A DNA stretch of 64,000 nt from Hydra vulgaris (GCF_038396675.1 NC_088921.1:17488001-17552000); one strand, 5' to 3'. Counted from the stretch's first letter, positions 23,093 through 35,984 are shown. The notes: generated from the letters alone by a model not told the origin. A program made the numbers and translations.

Positions 23093-23694
23093 AAAACAAT
23101 TATGTGAGATGGATAGAGTTGTGTTACTAATGATCTGATTATTGCTTACAGTGCATATGATGGATTAAAGTCTAAACTTTATGCATGACTGATTGTGCAT
23201 TAAATAAAAAAACAACTAAGTATTGTAACATACTTTTTGTAATGTCATTAAAGATCTTAAGGAAACCCACAATGAAGTATTCACTGTGGTAACAAATAAT
23301 GAAAAAAAGGTAAAAAAAAAAAGAAGAGATTTTTACATAGAAATTTATACAAACCTTTTATTATATGGGTGTTTTGAACATTATTTAAATCTTTTAGAAA
23401 ATGAAAGTAACCCACACAGATGCCATTAAACATGTGGTTGAAGTGCAGAAGTATTTTCACAATACACATCAACCACAACCACAGTAAATAATATTTTGTA
23501 TTTGTGGATTATTAACTGCAAGTATAATAAATATATAAAAGTTTAAGATTAACTATTAAAAAACAAGAAGCACGCATGCACATACAAAAGAAGCACGCAT
23601 ACTACATAGTTAATAGACATGTTTTAACTACTCAAATAAAAATCTGGAAACTTATATATTATATTAAGTTGGTTTTACATAGTATATTAGCACT

Positions 23695-24310
23695 AAAACT
23701 TGAAGCATATGGCTTTACATCTGTCATTGAAGTGGATAATTTCTTTTTTAACTGATAAGAAGCAAAGAGTTGTACTTGGAGAAAGTGTATCATCATGTAT
23801 GGACATAGTAAGCGGTGTAGCACAAGGTTCTGTGCTTGGTCCAATTGCATTTTTAATATACATCAATGATCTTTCAAGTCAACCTCCAAACCAACTGTTA
23901 TGTATGCAGATGATTTTAAAGTAATAGCTGAAGTTAATAATGAAACGGATGCACAGGCGTATTAATTTCAAATGACTTAAAATAGGAACCACAAATTAAA
24001 ATTGCATCATCTATTGCAAAATATAAATTTGGTATAATGTGTAAATCATTTTAGTATAAAGATAGTGAATTAATAAAATTGCTGTATTGTAGTCAAATAC
24101 GCCCACATTTAGGATTTGTAATACAGGTATGGAGTCCTTTTATTGAAAAAGATATAAACATATTAGAAAAAAATCAAAAACATGTAATGAAATCTATACC
24201 TGAGCTATATCATCTATTATACAATGAAAGACTAGAAAATATTGAAATTGACATCTTTAAAATAATGAAGAATACAAGGAGATCTCATACAAATGTACAA
24301 CTGGTTTAAT
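23695..24310 (+). pseudogene. LINE reverse transcriptase C-terminal half, frameshifted
   Basis: 5'-truncated jockey/CR1-type LINE. The first frame gives WIISFLTDKKQRVVLGES, then SGVAQGSVLGPIAFLIYIND (the GVPQGSVLGPLLF motif). A one-base shift near 23900 is needed to read MYADDFKVIAEVNNET, which carries the catalytic YADD. After a gap, 24079-24309 reads LYCSQIRPHLGFVIQVWSPF and LEKNQKHVMKSIPEL, the conserved thumb/C-terminal block of this class. It is inactive, and it differs in sequence from the LINE copies at 36 and 51 kb, so it represents a separate family. Confidence 0.85.
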
Positions 24311-24447
24311 CTTATTAGCAAATTTAATAGTAGTAGTGTCCCTTTGAGCATGTTTGACACGAAACCCTTGGCAGCCATTGCAACCGAGGTAATGGCGAGA
24401 AAGAGTTGCAGCACTTAGTTTTATAAGAAAATGTGAACAAACATTTT

Positions 24448-24513
24448 AAACTTCAAGAGAATTTTGTATTTGAAAATATTGCATATTTTCAAATCAAAAT
24501 ACTCTTGAAGTTT
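24448..24513. repeat. inverted repeat with ~31-base arms
   Basis: The arms (AAACTTCAAGAG...TTTGAAAATAT and complement) are separated by three bases and have one or two mismatches. It lies just 3' of the LINE remnant. Confidence 0.75.
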
Positions 24514-26211
24514 TATAGAGATTTTATACAAAGATATATAACGATATTATAATCTTTAACAAACAAAAATTTTTTTAAAAAAGCTGAAAATTCTGAAAAT
24601 ATCATAAAATGGGGGGAAGTTTGTTGCATATGTGTCATGATTGAGATACTTATGTCATTTTAGTTTTACATTTCACGTTTTCTACAACTAAGTTGAGTTT
24701 GTGCAAGGAAAATAAGTATATAACATATATAAAATCTATAGAACTATAAAGTTGTCTTGTTTTGCTTTTTAAGTAACAAAAATTAAAAAGTAAGCTGATG
24801 ATTTTAACTTGTCATGCGGGGACCTTTACTTTTTTGAAACAGTAATGAGGGTTTAAAAAATATGTTTTTTATTAAGAACATAACTGAAGATTTGAATTTT
24901 GTATTTACAATACACCATTTTATTTAAATCAAAATTTTTAAAATTAATAAAAAGTCAACTTGGATGATTTTAACTGATAATGCATGAGACACTGCAAATG
25001 AAATATCGTTCAATCTTCCATTATCATAATCATAAATAATATAATTTTTGAATATACTTTTATTTATAAATAGTATGCGCTTTTTAATATTTAATCTGTT
25101 TTTAAAGTTTCAAAAATTTAATTTTTTATAGTTTTAATGAAGCATGTTTTGTAAGTAATGTATTAAAATTGTATCTTGACAGGCTGTTAATTATATAAAA
25201 GCTAAAGATGACCATGTTTTAAAAGTTAGCAAGTTGCTTTTTATTTTTTATTGGTTTTAAATAATTTTTGTTGGATATTCAATCATATTTTATATGAATC
25301 TAACTACTTACAATGTTATCGTCTGATGGTGATAGTTAGATTTTATAAAGTTAAATTTACCTATAAAGAATCTTTTGAATTTATTTCTTAAAAAATTTAC
25401 ATATGTTTTTTTTTAGTTTCTAATTCAACATTTTGTGCAAAATGTTTAAAATGGAATAACAATGTAGGGAAATAGGGGTATCTAATAAGAACTTTTAATG
25501 AAAAATTTTTTTTACAGTGTATGCACTTTATGATGTGTCTTTATCTGTTTATGAAAATATTAATTTTTTTAATTAAAAGGATCCTATTTCTAATAAAAAT
25601 AAACATTTTACTATATGCTTTTTTTTATTTATTTTTTTGTTTATATAATTTTACCTTTATTATTTTGTTGCTTTGATTATCTCATCTTTATTATTTCTTA
25701 AGTTCTCCTAATAACCATTGCGCTAACATCATAATTCAAGTACTTTATAAATCATAATTGTAAATTTACTTGGTTCAAATGTTAAAATGTTAGTATGGTT
25801 TTAACTTAGTAAACATTAATTTTTTTTTTAATTTACTATGTTGATCATTCGCTAATAGTTATATTAGCTATAAAAATTAATATATTATTTTATAGCTAAT
25901 ATATTATATTAATATATTATATTAATATAAATATTAATATATTAGGTATAAAAGTTAAAAAGAAATTAGTTTGTCGCAATCAAAGTAAAAATAATTTTAT
26001 TTTTTGGTCAAATTACAAAATTTGTTTGCATTGATTGCTTATAAGTGTTTGTGCTTTTGTGTCTTTGCAATAAATGTCTTTTGTTTTAGATTTTGATTAT
26101 TTTTAACAATGCTCTAGAAAAAAACATTAGCAAAAGGTAAATTAGTTTGTAGTGATGATATGTTATGTTTTTACTTTTTTTAATTTTTAATTTAATTTTT
26201 TTTCATTTTAG
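24514..26211. other. AT-rich sequence, nothing recognised
   Basis: Includes overlapping TTAATATATTA words near 25870-25945. No gene supported. Confidence 0.35.
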
Positions 26212-26422
26212 ATAAATATTACCATGCTTTTTTAGCATATTGCAGAACAAATAAACAGGAGTCTATTGCCGAACAGATAAAACTATATCTCATAAGGTGT
26301 GGACTAAAATTTAAGGCAAAAGCTCAACCCTTTTTTTTTTTAATAGGGAGTGTGGATCCTGCAGAATGTACAATATTAGGAGAGAGAGTTGTGAGAAAAT
26401 TAGTATTTCTGTATTTGGTTAA
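26212..26422 (+). CDS. exon-like open block, unknown
   Basis: A pyrimidine-rich acceptor (TTTTTTTCATTTTAG) precedes an open block reading KYYHAFLAYCRTNKQE and IAEQIKLYLIRCGLKFKA, then a poly-T tract and RECGSCRMYNIRRES before a stop. The composition is more protein-like than its surroundings. Not recognised; it may be one exon of a host gene or of a decayed element. Confidence 0.3.
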
Positions 26423-27120
26423 TCTAAACTGTCAATTTATGATGCAGCTGTAGTTGAATTTTTTTTGTAAAGTTTTTTATATTTTTTTTGGTTTTGTTAT
26501 TATGAATAAATAAATTGATTTCCAGTTAATGTGGTGTATTTTTTCCTTTTTTTTAACTTGATTACTTTTTTTAGATTTATCAGATGACATATTTGTTCAA
26601 TATTGACTTGAATAGAATTAAAAACTATTGAAAATTGCTGTGTTTTGTTTATAAATGTGTAAATAAAACTATTTTTTATTTTACAAAGCTCTTCGGCATT
26701 TCTTTTGAAACCACAAAAAATATAAAACTTATTACAATATGGAGAGGTCTCAAATCTACAAAAACAACACTGATGACAACGTACTATATCAATGAGCTAT
26801 TAATAATATGCGTTAAGAAAAAAAACAACCTACTTTTAAATTTCTTATAGGCTCTATGTATGTGGAAAAGGTAACAAAGAATAGATAAAGAAATGATCGG
26901 TGTGGAATAAAAAAGTATTAAAATGGTTGCTTTTATAAAGAACCATATTTTGTAGGTCCTGAAAGCTCGGAAAAAGGAAAAGGGTCAATGAGCAATAGAC
27001 TTACAAAGACCCATATTTTTATGGGTCCAATCAGCTAGTGATTTAGAAAAAATAACTTGTAAAATACCCCCTCAACATCCATGCTCTTTTAAATTTTCAG
27101 GACCATCTTTATACATTCAA

Positions 27121-27289
27121 GGTAACAAACATCATTTATTTACAGATAAGAAATATTTAAATCAAAATCGTGAGAGTTTTTTTTACAAATCAAACAGTCA
27201 AATTCTGGAACAAATTACCAATTGAAACAGCGGTTAAGAATCTCATCTTATTTAAAGCTAATTTTCTTGTTTTATCTGTAAAAGATTGA
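27121..27289 (+). pseudogene. LINE 3'-end fragment
   Basis: The terminal coding block of a CR1/jockey-type LINE: NHHLFTDKKYLNQNRESFF, a one-base shift, then VKFWNKLPIETAVKNLILF and a stop, matching the R-V-V-x-x-W-N-S-L-P consensus near the end of these proteins. The rest of the element is missing; the 27341 transposon begins 50 bases downstream. Confidence 0.65.
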
Positions 27290-27775
27290 ACATGGTGTTA
27301 AATCTCAACAGTATTGTATATATATATATATATATATATCTTAGGGGTATTCAAAAAAAGTGAATTTTCAAGTCTAAAAAACCATACCTCCTAAATTTGG
27401 GGCAAATATATAAAAAATGAGCCTCACAAAGTTTGAGCGCTGTCCTTTCACTTTTGACCCCCCCTCAAGCTAATAATTTAGGGGAAAATTGACCAAAAAG
27501 TGGTCGTTTTCGGGCATCTTGAGGGAGGGGCAATTTTTTTTTTTTTTTCAAATTTTTTTTTTCTGCTATATATATATATATATATATATAGGCCTATATT
27601 TTTGTTTAAAAATATATGTTTGGTGATATTGAAAATCATGAAAATTGCTATTTTTTAAAATATATTTTCTGTTATGCCTAATGTTATATACATATATTTT
27701 TGTGTAAATTCTGATAGTTTAAAACTTTGAATTTTTCTAATAAATACAGATTAGTACATACAATAAACATTAAAA

Positions 27776-30136
27776 ATGAGTGAAGCACAACTTAGGTCAA
27801 TGAAAAAGGAACTTTTTATTATAAAAGAGGCAAAACCAGCTATATCAGGTATAAACATTTTTATTAATATTGGAATTATAATGAGTCATAAGTTGCTAAA
27901 AAATTTATTTTATTTATAAAATATAAATTTTTCTATTTAGATATACAACTTCCAACAGGCTTGGATATACTTCAACATTTAATATATAACCAACAATGTC
28001 GATCTGTATCAATATCAAGTATTATTGCTTGTCCCCCTAAAAAAAATTTTTCTAGATGTTCGGAGAGTTGTTGTGAATGTGTTTTGTCTAAAATCAAGAG
28101 ACCCTGGATTAAAGCTGGATTTGATGTGTTAACTGATTTAAGTTTAGTTAAAAAACTTTTTAAATTGCATAAGTCCTATTCCAACTTGAAAAAAAATGCA
28201 AAAAGGGGAAATAGTGGTGATTTGGCTAAACAAAACGAGTTAGAGATTGAAATAAAAAAACTTTTTTGGGCTGGTAATTCTAATCTCAAAGACACAATCA
28301 GTAAAGATAAAAAAAGATCACTAAAAGACAAGATTGAAGATCTAAAATTTCTTGAAGATCAGGAAAATGAAAGAAAGTTTGTTATTGGTTCAGAGGATAT
28401 TAAATATAGAAAAAAGGTATTCAATACTTTTAATTAATTACTTTAGCTCTTTCTCAAGCTCTGTTAATTCTTTTTTCCACTAATTTTAAAATTAAAAACT
28501 AAAACTACATTTTTTCTGTTAATTAGGCAAAAGAAAGCATCAGGAAGAAAAATCGTTTACAGCCTAAGATTTTGAGAGATGATGTACCCAACGTTGAACT
28601 TATAGACACAATTTTAAGCGATGATTCTTCAATTGAATCTGATTTCGAGCCAGGTGATTGGTATCATATAGAAGTCTCTGAAAACCCAGACACAGTAATT
28701 GCAAAAATTCCAAAAGATGGTTTTGCTGGTAATGTTTCACTTACTGCTACAGCCTGTGATATATCACTAAATGTTTTACAGAAGGTAACAAATGCAATTC
28801 TATATCAATCAGGTGTTGATCTTAAAGAAGTTAAAAGCAGTCAGCCTACCGCATATAGAAAAATGAAAAAAGAAAATGTTCAGTTCTTAGGTGTAATGAA
28901 CTTAATTAAGGAATATCAACTTACGTCAAAAACTAGAGGAATATGCTTTGATACAACATCATCCAACACTTGGACGAATAAAGGATCAGTTTCCAGAATA
29001 TCTCAAGAACTGGATAAGTATCTCCTCCAAATAGCATGTAAGCATCATGTGACTGAATTAAGAATGTTTCACTTTTGGAAATTAGTGACCAATGAAGAAA
29101 CTAGTGGACCTGATAATCCACTTTTCAAAAAGCTTAAAAATATTTTTGAAGAACATAATTTTAACTATAATTCAGTTCTACTGTTATGGTTTGATTGGAA
29201 TAAGGTTAAAAGCAGTTTTTTAGAAAAGGCAGCTATGAAGTCATTAACATTTTGCAAAGCATACATTAGTAAACCAGGTATTATAGAGATGATAGAAGTG
29301 AGCTTGCAGAATTAGTTGTCACATACTTATCCCCTATAACATATAAAGTAAGAAAAACTGGTGCTATTCATCATGCAAGATTTTTAGGAAAAGCAATTTA
29401 CTATCTAAAGCTTCGGCTTTTATCCAACCAACTTACGTTTGTTCAGGAAAATGATAAACTGAAAATTGAAATTAAGCTTATTACAGAATTTATTGTTTGC
29501 TCCTTTTCTTGACATTACAGCCATACATCAAATGCATTTGTACAAGAAGGTATGTACAAACCCAATAGCTGTCGATGCTGTATTAGAGTCTCAGTATAAA
29601 CACTGTTGGTATTTGGATTCGACAATGATACCTTTAGCTTTGCTAGATGATGAGTTAGCATCAGAGGAGAATGCAAAAATTGCATCAGCAATTCTGTCAT
29701 TTGATATGCCTAGCTCTGACTATTATAAGTCTGAGAATAAAGTAAAGCAAGATACCAAGGAAATTTATAAAATGAGTAAAAAATTGGTTGATGTCTTTTC
29801 TGACCTGATTTTTGACATGATTGGGTTTGATAAGCAATGAGTTCAAGACTGGCTCTCACTTCCACCAAACTATTGGCATACTCAGTCATGCTTCAAAAGT
29901 TTTCAAAAATATGCTGAAACTTTGTTTTTTGCCCCATCATACCTATAGACCATTCAGAACGGTCAATAGGTATGATGGGGCAGTATATTCATAGATATTC
30001 TGATGAAACTGAAAAGCACAACAGATTGCTAAATGTGGACAAAGTTCGATCTGTATTCAGATCACAAGAACAAAAATCCGGTATAATTTCAAAGATTAAG
30101 TTTAATGATGGACTTGGTGTGATGCGAAAAAGATAA
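27776..30136 (+). pseudogene. intron-containing transposase of the 3.45-kb element
   Basis: Exon 1 27776-27848 starts at ATG (MSEAQLRSMKKELF). Exon 2 is 27941-28416 and exon 3 starts at 28527; all joins have AG/GT borders and keep frame. Exon 2 has a Cys-rich segment (CSESCCECVLSKIK) that may bind zinc, then a coiled-coil-like Lys/Glu-rich stretch. Exon 3 carries the core GICFDTTSSNTWTNKGSV and, about 25 residues later, IACKHHVTELRMFHFWKL. These Asp and C-x-HH motifs resemble the second Asp and Cys/His insertion of RNase H-fold transposases. The first Asp motif (HWDGK-type in relatives) is missing, probably by deletion before QFLGV. Frameshifts at about 29280 and 29470 and a stop at 29838 break the frame. 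Collinear sequence resumes (ELAELVVTYLSP, YLDSTMIPLALLDDE, QYIHRYSDETEKHNRLL) to a stop at about 30136. Inactive. Confidence 0.75.
29931..29981. repeat. quasi-palindrome inside the transposase frame
   Basis: Arms GCCCCATCATACCTATAGACC and GGTCAATAGGTATGATGGGGC, one mismatch over 21, with a 9-base loop. The right arm belongs to the coding sequence (SIGMMGQ); the left arm interrupts the reading frame. Confidence 0.8.
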
Positions 30137-30354
30137 AGAGTTAAACTTGATTATTATTAGATTTGTAAATTTTTTTTCTGTTATAAAACTTGAATATAAA
30201 TTCATAATTTTATTTATTCTTGCTCATTTTGATTTTTCAATATAGATAAATAGTGTTTTTTTCAATATAGATAAACAACATTGCTGAGGTCACAACCGAC
30301 AACTGTTCATTCTTTCTGGCAAAATGAAGAAATACACACAAGGCTCATAAATAA

Positions 30355-30358
<4 letters not shown>

Positions 30359-30433
<75 letters not shown>
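30359..30433. repeat. (TA)n microsatellite
   Basis: Pure TA within the 3.45-kb element, just inside the right TIR. Confidence 0.95.
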
Positions 30434-30438
<5 letters not shown>

Positions 30439-30783
30439 CTAACTTTAACTACAAAAATTCTGATTTTCATGATTTTCAATACCACCAAACATAGATTTTT
30501 GAGAAGTAGGAAAAAAACCATATATTTTTAAACAAAAATATAGGCCTATATACATATAGCAGAAAAAAAAAAATTTGAAAAAAAAAAAATTACCCCTCCC
30601 TCAAGGCGCCCGAAAATTACCATTTTTCGGTCAATTTTCGCCTAAATTTTTAACTTGAGGGGGGGGGGGGTAGAAAGTGATCAGACAGCGCTCAAACTTT
30701 GCGAGGCTCATTTTTTATACATTTGCCCCAAATTTAGGGGATATGGTTTTTTAGATATGAAAATTCACTTTTTTTGAATACCC

Positions 30784-30931
<148 letters not shown>

Positions 30932-31255
30932 GTATATGATAAAGAAATTTTTTTCAAAATTTTAATTTTCCCGATGTTGCATTTGATGAACTTTTACCAA
31001 TAGATCACTGTTTTGAGGTTTATTTCATTGATCACAAAAAAACCTCCCGCACCTAGCACCTCACCACTTTTAACTTTTTTGATTTTTCACTTGATTTTAT
31101 TCCCAGTTCTTACTACCTTATGCTTGACTTTGATTTTTAAAACTGTAAATATATAATATTGTATATTGCATAGTTGTTCATATCATTCAAACAATTTTTG
31201 TTTATTTGCGGTATTAATTTGCAAGATCTGCTGTTTAGTGCTTCTTTTTGAAAAT

Positions 31256-33078
31256 ATGTTCTTTAAAAGTAAAAAGTCAAAATCAGCAGTGGAAGCAGCT
31301 GGTGAAATGTGGACACAAAATTTGAAATCAAGCACAAAGTGCCGTCCTAATATACCATAGGTAAAACAGGATATGAGCAACAAATTGTGTAAAGTGCCTT
31401 CCAACAGAGATATCGTCGGAAGATTCTTGGGACTCTTTGATGAATTGAAAGGACAACATGATCGACTAACAAAAATATCAGAAGAATTGATGAATCTTCG
31501 GCAAAAGTTTAATTTTCCTGTTCTTTCCAAACAACAAGTGCCTGCTAAAGTTGAAAAACTTATCACATCATTTGAAAAACACAGAAAGCGACCAAATGCA
31601 GTATTTGACGAAAATCTTACTTATCTGTTCGATATAACAAAACCAAATGGAAATTGGCTTTGTAGTGAGGACAAACAACTGCACAAAGTACAAATTGAAT
31701 AAGATGGCAGGGTGGGATATACAAATATGAAAGTGGCTCCTATGTCAACAATCCATCCATCAAAAAGGGCCAAAAGCACATCAGAACCCTCGACAAACTA
31801 AGCAGTTATCCCTGTACCACTTTCCTGCGATAGTGAGGATTCTGAGGAAAGAAGCAGCAGTGGTGACTCAGAGGCAGTTCCAGGAGAATCTCCCAGAAAG
31901 CATGCAACACGCCAGTCAACTAAGTCTGCTGCCAAACTAGTGTCTAGTCACTCTTTGTCAACCAGAAAAACGTCACGGGTGCTTCAAAGTCTGGCTGAGG
32001 ATGGAGTTGGTGTCCCAACTCCATCACAGTCTGGAGTCTGGCGTCGAACAATCAGAGATGCAGAACAAGTTAAGAACCGCCTCATGGAACTGATCTCTGA
32101 AGAAAAATTTTCTTTGCATTTTGATGGTAAGAAAATTGACAAGACTGAGTACCAAGTTGTGTGCTTGAAAAATGACAAAAGAACATTAAAACTTGGCATT
32201 TTAGTTTGTGACAGTGGATCCTCTGCAAACATATATAAAGTACTACAGGACCTACTTGATGATTACAATGCATGGAACAGTATTCAGATGATCATCTCTG
32301 ACACAACAGCTGTAAATACTGGTGGCAAGAATGGAGTTGTAGCCAAGCTTCAGAAAACATTTCGAGACAAGGGATTTGATGAACCTCAATACATTGGCTG
32401 CCAACACCACATTCTTGATCTTGTTCTACGACATGTATTGGATTTCTTTTTTCCTATGCAGTCACAGTCGCCTAACATTAACTACAAATTTATTGATGAG
32501 ATTATGGAGCATTATGATGATTTAAAAAATGCCTACAAGGGCACAGCAGTGGTAGCAGAACCTTGGCTGGAGATGACTTTAAATTTCTTTTTCAGCTTTG
32601 TGAAGCATACAAGTTTTACAAAAATGAGGAAAAATGGCCTCGTATCAAATGGCACAAGCTGCCATCACTGCACAGTGCCAGGTGGAACTCAAGAGGCATT
32701 TTTGCGCTTATTGCATTTTTCATTCTTTCAAACTGGCGAGAACAGCTGAGGATGACTTGCAATTTCGTTGCAACTACATGGTTGCGGGCCTGGTTTTCAA
32801 ACCAGCACTATGCAGAGGCGACTTATGAAGACCTGCTGTCAGCAATATCCCAACTTAAGTGTTCCAAAGCTGTGAAATGCTTCTCTACCCACTGGAAGAA
32901 GGAACCATCAGTGCTTGATGTGCCTCGATCCAACATAGTAGCCGAGAGAGCTGTAAAGTTGATGGAGGACATTCTTGCAGAACAAACAAATATCTTAACT
33001 GTAAATTTATTAATACTAATACACAAATCTGAAAGATTTGGTATTAGTATTAATAAATTTGCATATAAACATACATAA
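31256..33078 (+). pseudogene. second C-x-HH family transposase, three stops and a frameshift
   Basis: One reading frame runs from ATG at 31256 to about 32749 except for in-frame stops at 31358 (TAG), 31700 (TAA) and 31799 (TAA). A shift near 32565 moves it to a frame that ends at 33078. Visible in order: KSTKCRPNIP, GRFLGLFDEL and LTYLFDITKPNGNWLCSEDK, then a Ser/Arg-rich linker. The core follows: FSLHFDGKK (first Asp), IISDTTAVNTGGKNGVV (second Asp), YIGCQHHILDLVLRHVLDF (C-x-HH) and, after the shift, SARWNSRGIFALIAFF and VPRSNIVAERAVKLM (candidate catalytic Glu). This order resembles hAT-like RNase H transposases with a Cys/His insertion. It is a widespread uncharacterised family in metazoan genomes as I know it. 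The copy is inactive; a palindrome at 33003-33060 replaces its true C-terminus. Confidence 0.75.
33003..33060. repeat. palindrome interrupting the transposase
   Basis: Arms AAATTTATTAATACTAATAC and the complement at 33041-33060, with an inner stem AAATCT-GAA-AGATTT. The coding similarity stops exactly where it begins. Confidence 0.75.
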
Positions 33079-33334
33079 AAAAACTATCCAATTTATGTAG
33101 AAATAGTAGATAGTCATGATATAACTATCAAAATTAAAACAATTATTGGAAATCAAGCAATATTTAGATAAGCTAACAGTCTTCAAACCCAACTCAAAAT
33201 ATTTGGTGTTGTTTAAGAATAAGTACTTAATTTATTTTCATTAAAGATTTTAATAATATATAAGACTTTATAGGTGTAAAGAAAAAATAATAAAAAAATT
33301 ATGTTGATTAAATAAATAAAAAAATATTTTTTAG

Positions 33335-33520
33335 ATGCAAAGTGACAGCTGTCAGCTATTCAAACGAATTGAGTTGTGGCCCTCACATCTGAACAACCCT
33401 GAACGAAGTCATTACCACAGAGTTATCAAGAAGAGATGCAGTGATGCTATGACAAGTATCCATTTTCTTGCATACATAACCAATACTTGCTTTTTGGGTA
33501 AAAATAAGTTTTGCATTAAA
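33335..33520 (+). pseudogene. possible hAT transposase fragment
   Basis: An open block reading FKRIELWPSHLNNPERSHYH and RVIKKRCSDAMTSIHFLAYI resembles the region near the hAT dimerisation domain, where FKKRL..A..D.H..AY.L.P.YRG is typical. The similarity is loose and only about 50 residues long. The open frame continues to 33622 without further resemblance. Confidence 0.35.
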
Positions 33521-33622
33521 AATCAAAAGAAATTTATTTTAACAACAATATGCTTATCGGAATTTAATTTTATTTTCATAGTTTATAACCTGCTGATTGA
33601 AATTAAAGATGAGGCTGAATAA

Positions 33623-34479
33623 TGGCTTTACAATCGTTACCCTGATTTTAAATTTGAAGTTGATTTTGCTTAAACTTATGGATTATGATGAGTATTCGAC
33701 AAGGATGTTATGCAATCAAGTTATATCAACAATATTGTCTAGTGATTAGTGGTCTATCATGAACCAGAGAAATGATTTCATTAGAAATGATTTCATTTCA
33801 GAAAAAATTGCCTGAAGGATTTTGAAAATTTATTTCTAAACTTCAAACATGCCCTGCAAGCTCAGGATCAATATAAAGAATATTTTCTTCATTTGGTTTC
33901 ATCTGGTCAAAAGTTGGAAATATATTAGGAAGCGAAAAGGTGAAAATATATGTGCAAATATATTGACAGTATCAAAAATAAATAGTTGATTTTTGTATAA
34001 AATATATATTAAAAATGTTGTTAATCTAATCAAAGTGTATTTATTCTTAAAAAACTTATTAAATGAATCAAATTTGTTTGGTTTCAAAAACATTGTAAAC
34101 ATTTTTTTAATTAAAAATAATATTGTGTTTGAATTGAAGCTTTCCCTTTATAGCTTGCAACTATAATATGCTTATATTTTCAAAAATCTCAAGAAAAAAC
34201 CAGATTGCCCAGGTTTAATTGGGTTTTTCTCGGAGGGTTCTATTGGGTTTTATTGAGCAAGTCTTTTAATGCCCACCCAGATTCAAATTAAAATTTTGGC
34301 TAAAACTAATACTGAATTAGAATTTCCGCCTATCACTAGCCTTGATGTATGATGACTAAAGATAGAAGGTCATCAAAGACTAATAAATAGTATTATTCTA
34401 TTGGATCTTCAAGGCTTTTTGTATCTATTTAACCTTTCCATCGCCCCCGAACAGAAGTGACACTAAAGCCCACTACCAC
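33623..34479. other. AT-rich sequence, nothing recognised
   Basis: Contains a 14-bp near-duplication GAAATGATTTCATT at about 33770-33800. No gene supported. Confidence 0.35.
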
Positions 34480-35241
34480 AGAAAGAGCTGACTGCAACCG
34501 ACCAAGTAACTGACAACAGACTGAGTTTCTGTGGGCAAGTGCAGAGGGAAGTGGGAGCTGCTGATAAAACCTCAGAAAATGCTGCCACCATTGCACATCA
34601 AGCTAGGCTTCACCAAGATCTTTTTCAGAAGCTATCTGAAGCTTTGATTAGAGCTACTGTCTGAGTCAAACCACAGATCATGAAGATCAAAGAATATGAT
34701 GCCCTGAACATAACCAAAATCACAAAGCTGAAAACTATGTGGAGTTGGTTAAAATTTTTATAAAGATTAAGGTAAAATGAGAAGCAAAATAACTTTTCAG
34801 CAGCTGAAATTTAAACATGAATGCATTAAATTTTAAACTCTTTAATATTCTTCAAAATAACTGCATCTTTCTGAGCTTTGACAGTCATAATTCAGGAGCA
34901 AACCCAATATTAATTTTACTGGGATTCAAATGGTTCTTTTAATTTTGCAGATCAATTTTGGTAAGTTTTGACAAGTCTCAATAGTTTCAGATTTAATGAA
35001 CATCTTAAGAATACTCTTAATCAACTGCACATAGGGTTGGCTAATGTCCAGTTTTTACAAAGGAGAACACAGTAAAAAAATTTATTTATACAGATTTGGG
35101 GCTGTATTCTTGACGATAAAAGCTGGACGTCTGGCAACATTAACTGCACAAGATTACCATTTATGTGAAGTAACATTGGAGCGTCTGTCTGATAGAGCAT
35201 CAGAAACAGTTCAAAAATGTCTGAAAGAGCCTCAGAAATGA
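34480..35241 (+). pseudogene. coding-like remnant, unassigned
   Basis: Two GC-richer stretches translate to protein-like sequence in shifting frames. One is GQVQREVGAADKTSENAA with ARLHQDLFQKLSEALIRATV (about 34540-34665, then a stop and IKEYDALNITKITKLKT). The other is LATLTAQDYHLCEVTLERLS in the open frame 35044-35241. I do not recognise the family. Amphipathic, Leu/Lys-rich segments suggest helices. It lies between two transposase remnants and may belong to either or to a third element. Confidence 0.35.
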
Positions 35242-35269
35242 TTCGCCCGGTAGCTATAGAACTGGAATC

Positions 35270-35945
35270 TTACAAGGGTAAGACAGCATTTACAACAAAC
35301 TTATATGATTTGCAAGATGGCTGTTTACTTTTAAGCAGAGCTTCCCAATAAAAAATAATTTTTATAATAGAAGGCCAAACACTAATTAATCTTTCTGCTA
35401 CCTTTTTGTCTTCAACCCATCTGGTTGCACAAAAAGAAAGCGGGAACACAGAGCCTTTAATGATCCTGATAAAGTCACTTCTTCTTGCAGGAGAATCATG
35501 AAATAAGGTTAAGTAGCATTTGAAAGTTATTTCAATATTAAATCAGTTGATTCTTCTCCTGTTTTAAAAGCACCATGAATTATTTGTAGGGAACAGCAGC
35601 CTCTGTCAATAAGTTTAGATTCTATGGATTGACACTTGGTGGTCAATCCATAGAAGCCTGAATAATCTTGCTGATATTAAGATCACTTACCTTTTCATTA
35701 AAATGATTCAGCAAATCAAGACTGGCACACTTAAACTTGCATTTTTTCATCATTACAATATCGGATGAGTAAATCCATTTGACAAGTTTGAGTTTTCTTG
35801 TTGAGAGATTCATCGAAGCACATGACAAGCCAAGGAGACAGGCTCAGTTGTTTAAGTAAAGCTTTAAAATAAGGCTAAAGACCGTGAGCAATCCTATACC
35901 CAACTTTATTTGGTCCCATCTGGAAACATTTAGCAATCTCACTGT
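35270..35945 (-). pseudogene. hAT-like transposase remnant (FDES..TQTCQMD family)
   Basis: Minus-strand fragments in order: VGYRIAHGL and KLSPW-like sequence, then CFDESLNKKTQTCQMDLLIR (first Asp; about 35840-35770). Next come HFNEKVSDLNISKIIQASMD (second Asp-type SMDG; about 35705-35645), CSLQIIHGAFKTG (about 35605-35560) and FPLSFCATRW followed by a V-E-D-K segment (about 35445-35400). These match a repeated transposase-like family of cnidarians and fish as I recall it, whose name I do not know. Frameshifts and stops occur every 50-100 bases. A palindromic join, CAATCCATAGAA near 35622-35655, lies between the second and third blocks. Inactive. Confidence 0.55.
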
Positions 35946-35984
35946 CAGGAAACAAATTGGAACAAATTAGTTGCATCTTTGTTT

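Noticed and set aside
27160..27300. Promoter or 5' end of the 3.45-kb transposon gene
   Set aside because: It is the coding 3' end of a LINE, and the transposon begins only at 27341.
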